From CAZEJK01 sp964512045 (GTDB taxonomy: Bacteria; Acidobacteriota; Thermoanaerobaculia; Thermoanaerobaculales; Sulfomarinibacteraceae), in assembly GCA_964512045.1 (NCBI GenBank), contig CAZEJK010000196.1:1-9506 (forward strand): a stretch of 9,506 bases of DNA. Direction: 5' to 3'. The notes beneath the pieces were generated by a model. It was given only the letters and a program-made list of their open reading frames with translations. It was not told the DNA's origin and made no database searches. The position numbers and the translations under genes are program-made. Positions 7,678 to 9,506 of the stretch are shown in pieces. Numbering within the stretch: the first letter of the stretch is position 1; the number at the start of each line of letters is the position of its first letter.

Positions 7678-7694
7678 CTGGCACGACGGTTGCT
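7678..7694 (+). promoter_or_regulatory. Full-consensus sigma-54 promoter of the secreted acidic protein
   Basis: CTGGCACGACGGTTGCT matches YTGGCACGRNNNTTGCW at every defined position, with GG at 7680-7681 and GC at 7692-7693 separated by 10 nt. The predicted start site is near 7705, giving a leader of about 37 nt that carries the RBS GGAGGG at 7730-7735. It is the closest upstream promoter to the gene at 7742 and sits directly downstream of a sigma-54 activator gene. Sigma-54 promoters are silent without an ATP-driven activator, so the gene should be tightly regulated. Confidence 0.9.
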
Positions 7695-7741
7695 CTTGAG
7701 TAAGTCGAGCCGAACGGCTGACTACATCTGGAGGGACGCCC

Positions 7742-8434
7742 ATGAGACAGACACGTTGGATTCCGGCCTTGATGGCAGCGGCGCTGGTGGTGGCCGGCGC
7801 CGGGGTGATGGCGATTGCCGAGAATGTCGAGCTGACGCTCGAGGACGGGACCACCATCACGGTGGACGCGGATGGTGACGTTCAGACCTTGACCCTCGAG
7901 GACCTGTACGACGGAGAGGTGCGGACGATCGATGCCGGCGCACACGAGGTGACCGTCCGCCGCGACGGGGACAGGTTGAAGGTCGAGCTGGACGGAGAGC
8001 CGATCGGTGGCGGTACGCTCCGGTTCGTGGATGCGAACCGGGTGTTCGTGACCTCCCATGAGAGCGAGGGCACCGAGGAGAGGAACGTGATCGTGATGCG
8101 CTCGGACGACGAGGACGCAGGCTCCATGGTGCAGGACATCCGCGTCAAGGTCGTGGGGGACGGGACCGCCGTCTGGCATGCCGACGATGGCGCCGACGTC
8201 ATGGTCAAGTCGATGGTCGGCGATGGCGGGTTCTTCTTCTCAGGGGTGGACGACGCGCACTCGAAGGTCATGTACCGCTGTGAGGAGACCGGCTCGACGC
8301 TGATGGTCGATCCGGAGCGGGCGACTGCGGAGAGCTACATCGATCCGGCCACCGGCTGCGAGATGGTCAAGGTGGAGTCGCAGCATCGGGTCATCGTCAA
8401 GACCATCGAGATCGACGACGAGGAGAACGACTGA
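7742..8434 (+). CDS. Exported, strongly acidic protein of unknown family
   Basis: A 230-residue protein that I cannot assign to a family. An N-terminal signal peptide is clear: basic start (MRQTR), hydrophobic core 8-23, and a probable signal peptidase I site after AIA (A26). There is no lipobox Cys and no further membrane span, so it should be periplasmic or secreted. By hand count the mature part has about 49 Asp/Glu against 18 Lys/Arg, and ends in IEIDDEEND. Alternating hydrophobic strands with DG turns (for example LTLEDGTTITVDADGD, and RRDGDRLKVELDGE) suggest a mostly beta fold. The only two cysteines, C180 and C206, could form a disulfide in the C-terminal part. ATG 7742 follows GGAGGG with 6-nt spacing. 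The gene stands alone between a sigma-54 promoter and a strong terminator, so it looks like a dedicated output of the adjacent regulators. Cation binding or an envelope role is conceivable but unsupported. Confidence 0.88.
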   Translation: MRQTRWIPALMAAALVVAGAGVMAIAENVELTLEDGTTITVDADGDVQTLTLEDLYDGEVRTIDAGAHEVTVRRDGDRLKVELDGEPIGGGTLRFVDANRVFVTSHESEGTEERNVIVMRSDDEDAGSMVQDIRVKVVGDGTAVWHADDGADVMVKSMVGDGGFFFSGVDDAHSKVMYRCEETGSTLMVDPERATAESYIDPATGCEMVKVESQHRVIVKTIEIDDEEND

Positions 8435-8466
8435 CTGGCGCACAGGGTTCAGTAGCCCAACTTCAG

Positions 8467-8492
8467 ACGCCCCGCCAAGCCTGGCGGGGCGT
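8467..8492 (+). terminator. Intrinsic terminator of the acidic-protein gene
   Basis: A perfect 11-bp stem (ACGCCCCGCCA at 8467-8477, TGGCGGGGCGT at 8482-8492) with the tetraloop AGCC begins 33 nt after the stop at 8434. The following bases are TGTCAT, a poor T-tract, but stem length and GC content make it the strongest terminator in the window. It separates the acidic-protein gene from the repeat region. Confidence 0.8.
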
Positions 8493-8611
8493 TGTCATCA
8501 GTCCGGGGTTGACCCTGGGCGGGGACGGGTACCACGAGCGTGTGGACGCGACGTCCGCGGTTCTTTCACCATGAGAACGGCCACCTTCTGCGCCCCGTGC
8601 TCGTGACCTTG

Positions 8612-8656
8612 CAGGGAGCGCGGACCTCCGGTCCGCATCCGACCTTGCTGCAGGCC
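8612..8656 (+). repeat. 45-bp direct repeat, copy 1
   Basis: Identical over all 45 bases to 8862-8906, with the match ending abruptly at both edges. It contains a perfect hairpin GCGGACC-TCC-GGTCCGC at 8620-8636 followed by ATCCGACCTTGCTGCAGGCC. The hairpin with a TCC loop resembles the other hairpins in this region, which suggests a REP/BIME-type family. Confidence 0.95.
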
Positions 8657-8694
8657 CCTCGCTCTCTCTTGGACAGTTCCGTGACCCACCCACC

Positions 8695-8715
8695 CGGCCC
8701 GCGGGACGCGGGCCG
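8695..8715 (-). repeat. REP-like hairpin, minus orientation
   Basis: On the minus strand the 9-bp stem starts CGGCCCGCG, has loop TCC, and closes with CGCGGGCCG. It is preceded on that strand by TTGTGG (8721-8716) and followed by a GGGTGGGT-like tail. The same head, hairpin and tail order appears on the plus strand at 8744-8782, so the two are diverged inverted copies of one element. Confidence 0.75.
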
Positions 8716-8743
8716 CCACAACCCGGATCGCGACGCTCTTCAG

Positions 8744-8782
8744 TTGTGGAAGCCTGCGTCTCGCAGGCTGGGGGGTCGGGTG
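8744..8782 (+). repeat. REP-like hairpin element, plus orientation
   Basis: Head TTGTGG (8744-8749), one base, then an 8-bp perfect stem AGCCTGCG (8751-8758), loop TCT, and CGCAGGCT (8762-8769), followed by a G-rich tail ending GGGTGGG. Compared with the minus copy at 8695-8721, several stem positions differ on both arms in a pairing-preserving way, which indicates selection on the folded structure. Confidence 0.75.
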
Positions 8783-8861
8783 GGTCTGCGTTCCGAAGCA
8801 AGCAGGTGGGCGCGCCGTAGAGCAGTCCGCTGCACGCTCGCTCCACCCGCTCGCGCACTCA

Positions 8862-8906
8862 CAGGGAGCGCGGACCTCCGGTCCGCATCCGACCTTGCTG
8901 CAGGCC
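8862..8906 (+). repeat. 45-bp direct repeat, copy 2
   Basis: Second identical copy, offset 250 bp from the first; hairpin GCGGACC-TCC-GGTCCGC at 8870-8886. The two copies bracket the inverted hairpin pair, giving the order A, hairpin(-), hairpin(+), A. Confidence 0.95.
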
Positions 8907-9107
8907 GCAGCCTTCGCATCTCCGATGCCGGTACGCAGCTCTGCGGTCGTACGAGCTGCTCCGATCGCATGCGGCTCGCGGGCACGGTGCGCGGTTCGTC
9001 GCCGTTCACCCCGCCAAGCGCGAGTCGGAGCTACTCACGGTATCCTGAAGGTACATGCTTGAAGGACTGATCTTCGGAGCCCTGGACCTTGCGGATGCGG
9101 AGGGATG

Positions 9108-9506
9108 ATGGAGAGGATGGCGGACGTGCGAAAGAGATGGAGCGTGTGGATGGTCCTGGCACCTGTTACGGTGCTATTGGTGGGCTGCGGAACCGTCGAC
9201 GAGACGGCCGGCGAGCCCGAGGCGATGCGTCTGTCCGCTGCGGGCAGCTGGCAGACACGGGCCGATCTGCCGTACCGGACGCAGGAGGTGTACCCGGCGC
9301 TGCATGACGGCCGGATCTACGTCGCCGGCGGTCTGAGCCCGGATGTGGCGGCCGACGGGATCGGGATCTCGGATCGAGTTGTCATTTACGACCCGGAGAC
9401 GGATCGCTGGAGCGAAGGCCCGCCGCTGCCCGAGCCGCGCCACCATCCGTACCTGGTGTCAGCTGCAGGAGAGCTGTTCGCGATCGGCGGGTTCGTGGCG
9501 GCAAAC
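9108..9506 (+). CDS. Kelch-repeat lipoprotein, N-terminal part (runs off the window)
   Basis: 133 codons are visible and the frame is open to the last base. The start contains basic residues (VRKRW), a hydrophobic core and the lipobox LLVGC with lipidated Cys27, so the mature protein should be anchored in the envelope by a diacylglyceryl cysteine. After a short acidic linker a Kelch-type beta-propeller begins: LHDGRIYVAGG, a VVIYDPETDRWSEGPPLPEPRHHP blade signature, and the next blade start LFAIGGF. Kelch propellers bind proteins or sugars, or form sialate-mutarotase-like enzymes; nothing here decides between them. GGAGGG at 9099-9104 precedes tandem ATG codons at 9105 and 9108 in one frame; 9108 gives the better spacing, and ATG 9117 is also possible. 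Confidence 0.85.
   Translation, partial: MERMADVRKRWSVWMVLAPVTVLLVGCGTVDETAGEPEAMRLSAAGSWQTRADLPYRTQEVYPALHDGRIYVAGGLSPDVAADGIGISDRVVIYDPETDRWSEGPPLPEPRHHPYLVSAAGELFAIGGFVAAN

Larger units (their letters stand above)
8493..9107. other. Non-coding repeat-bearing region, about 610 bp
   Basis: Long open frames occur on both strands but have arginine/serine/proline-rich products, run through the hairpin repeats and have no RBS, so none is called. The stretch contains two copies of a 45-bp repeat, two REP-like hairpins in inverted orientation, a small hairpin GGACG-CGA-CGTCC at about 8543-8555, and an inverted repeat GCAGCTC (8935-8941)/GAGCTGC (8953-8959). No convincing sigma-70 or sigma-54 promoter for the next gene was found; TATCCT at 9041-9046 has no matching -35 box. 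Confidence 0.55.

Noticed and set aside
7476..7703. 75-codon open frame starting MTSPYPVSEQRLFPQ between regulator 2 and the acidic-protein gene
   Set aside because: Its only ribosome-binding-like sequence is the arm of the palindrome one base from the ATG, the middle is low-complexity Gly/Ser/Pro, and the 3' end runs across the full-consensus sigma-54 promoter.
8612..8906. The two 45-bp repeats as a CRISPR array
   Set aside because: Only two copies, a spacer interval of 205 bp filled with other hairpins, and no cas genes.
9041..9046. TATCCT as a -10 box for the Kelch lipoprotein gene
   Set aside because: No acceptable -35 hexamer at 16-18 nt upstream.
8540..9070. 176-codon plus-strand frame in the repeat region
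   Set aside because: It passes through both 45-bp repeats and the hairpins, has no RBS and no recognisable domain.

Overview
The window is GC-rich bacterial DNA (roughly two-thirds G+C by eye) with no rRNA, tRNA, CRISPR or transposase. It holds two NtrB/NtrC-type two-component pairs, a small secreted acidic protein, a repeat-bearing intergenic region, and the start of a Kelch-type lipoprotein. Sigma-54 activators, a PDZ-multi-TM-GAF kinase, REP-like hairpins and a Kelch lipoprotein would fit a Gram-negative-type, environmental lineage such as Acidobacteriota or Myxococcota. That placement is a low-confidence inference.

Layout. 1-611: probable tail end of an upstream gene, a terminator-like hairpin, then about 540 bp without a credible gene. 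612-3189: sensor kinase 1, interrupted by a 10-N assembly gap in its ATPase domain. 3155-4579: sigma-54 activator response regulator 1, overlapping kinase 1. 4580-4650: short intergenic region with a sigma-54 (-24/-12) promoter whose -24 box lies in an inverted repeat. 4651-6084 and 6081-7439: kinase 2 and sigma-54 response regulator 2, overlapping by 4 nt. 7440-7741: leader with a palindrome and a full-consensus sigma-54 promoter. 7742-8434: exported, strongly acidic protein of unknown family, closed by an 11-bp terminator hairpin. 8493-9107: non-coding region with a 45-bp perfect direct repeat and an inverted pair of REP-like hairpins. 9108-9506: N-terminal part of a Kelch-repeat lipoprotein running off the window.

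How the genes may work together. Both regulators carry receiver, GAFTGA-type AAA+ and Fis-like DNA-binding regions, so both should activate sigma-54 promoters. Two such promoters are visible, one before the kinase 2/regulator 2 operon and one before the secreted protein. The simplest model is a two-tier cascade: pair 1 switches on pair 2 (or pair 2 autoregulates), and pair 2 switches on the exported acidic protein. Kinase 2 has an acidic extracytoplasmic domain with a faint resemblance to the exported protein, so feedback sensing is possible but speculative. The regulator-to-promoter assignments are inference from position; the motifs are read directly.

The main assembly caveat is the gap at 2777-2786. 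Sequence on its two sides appears to be the same stretch represented twice, and joining 2774 directly to 2821 restores an intact kinase N box and one reading frame across the whole gene.
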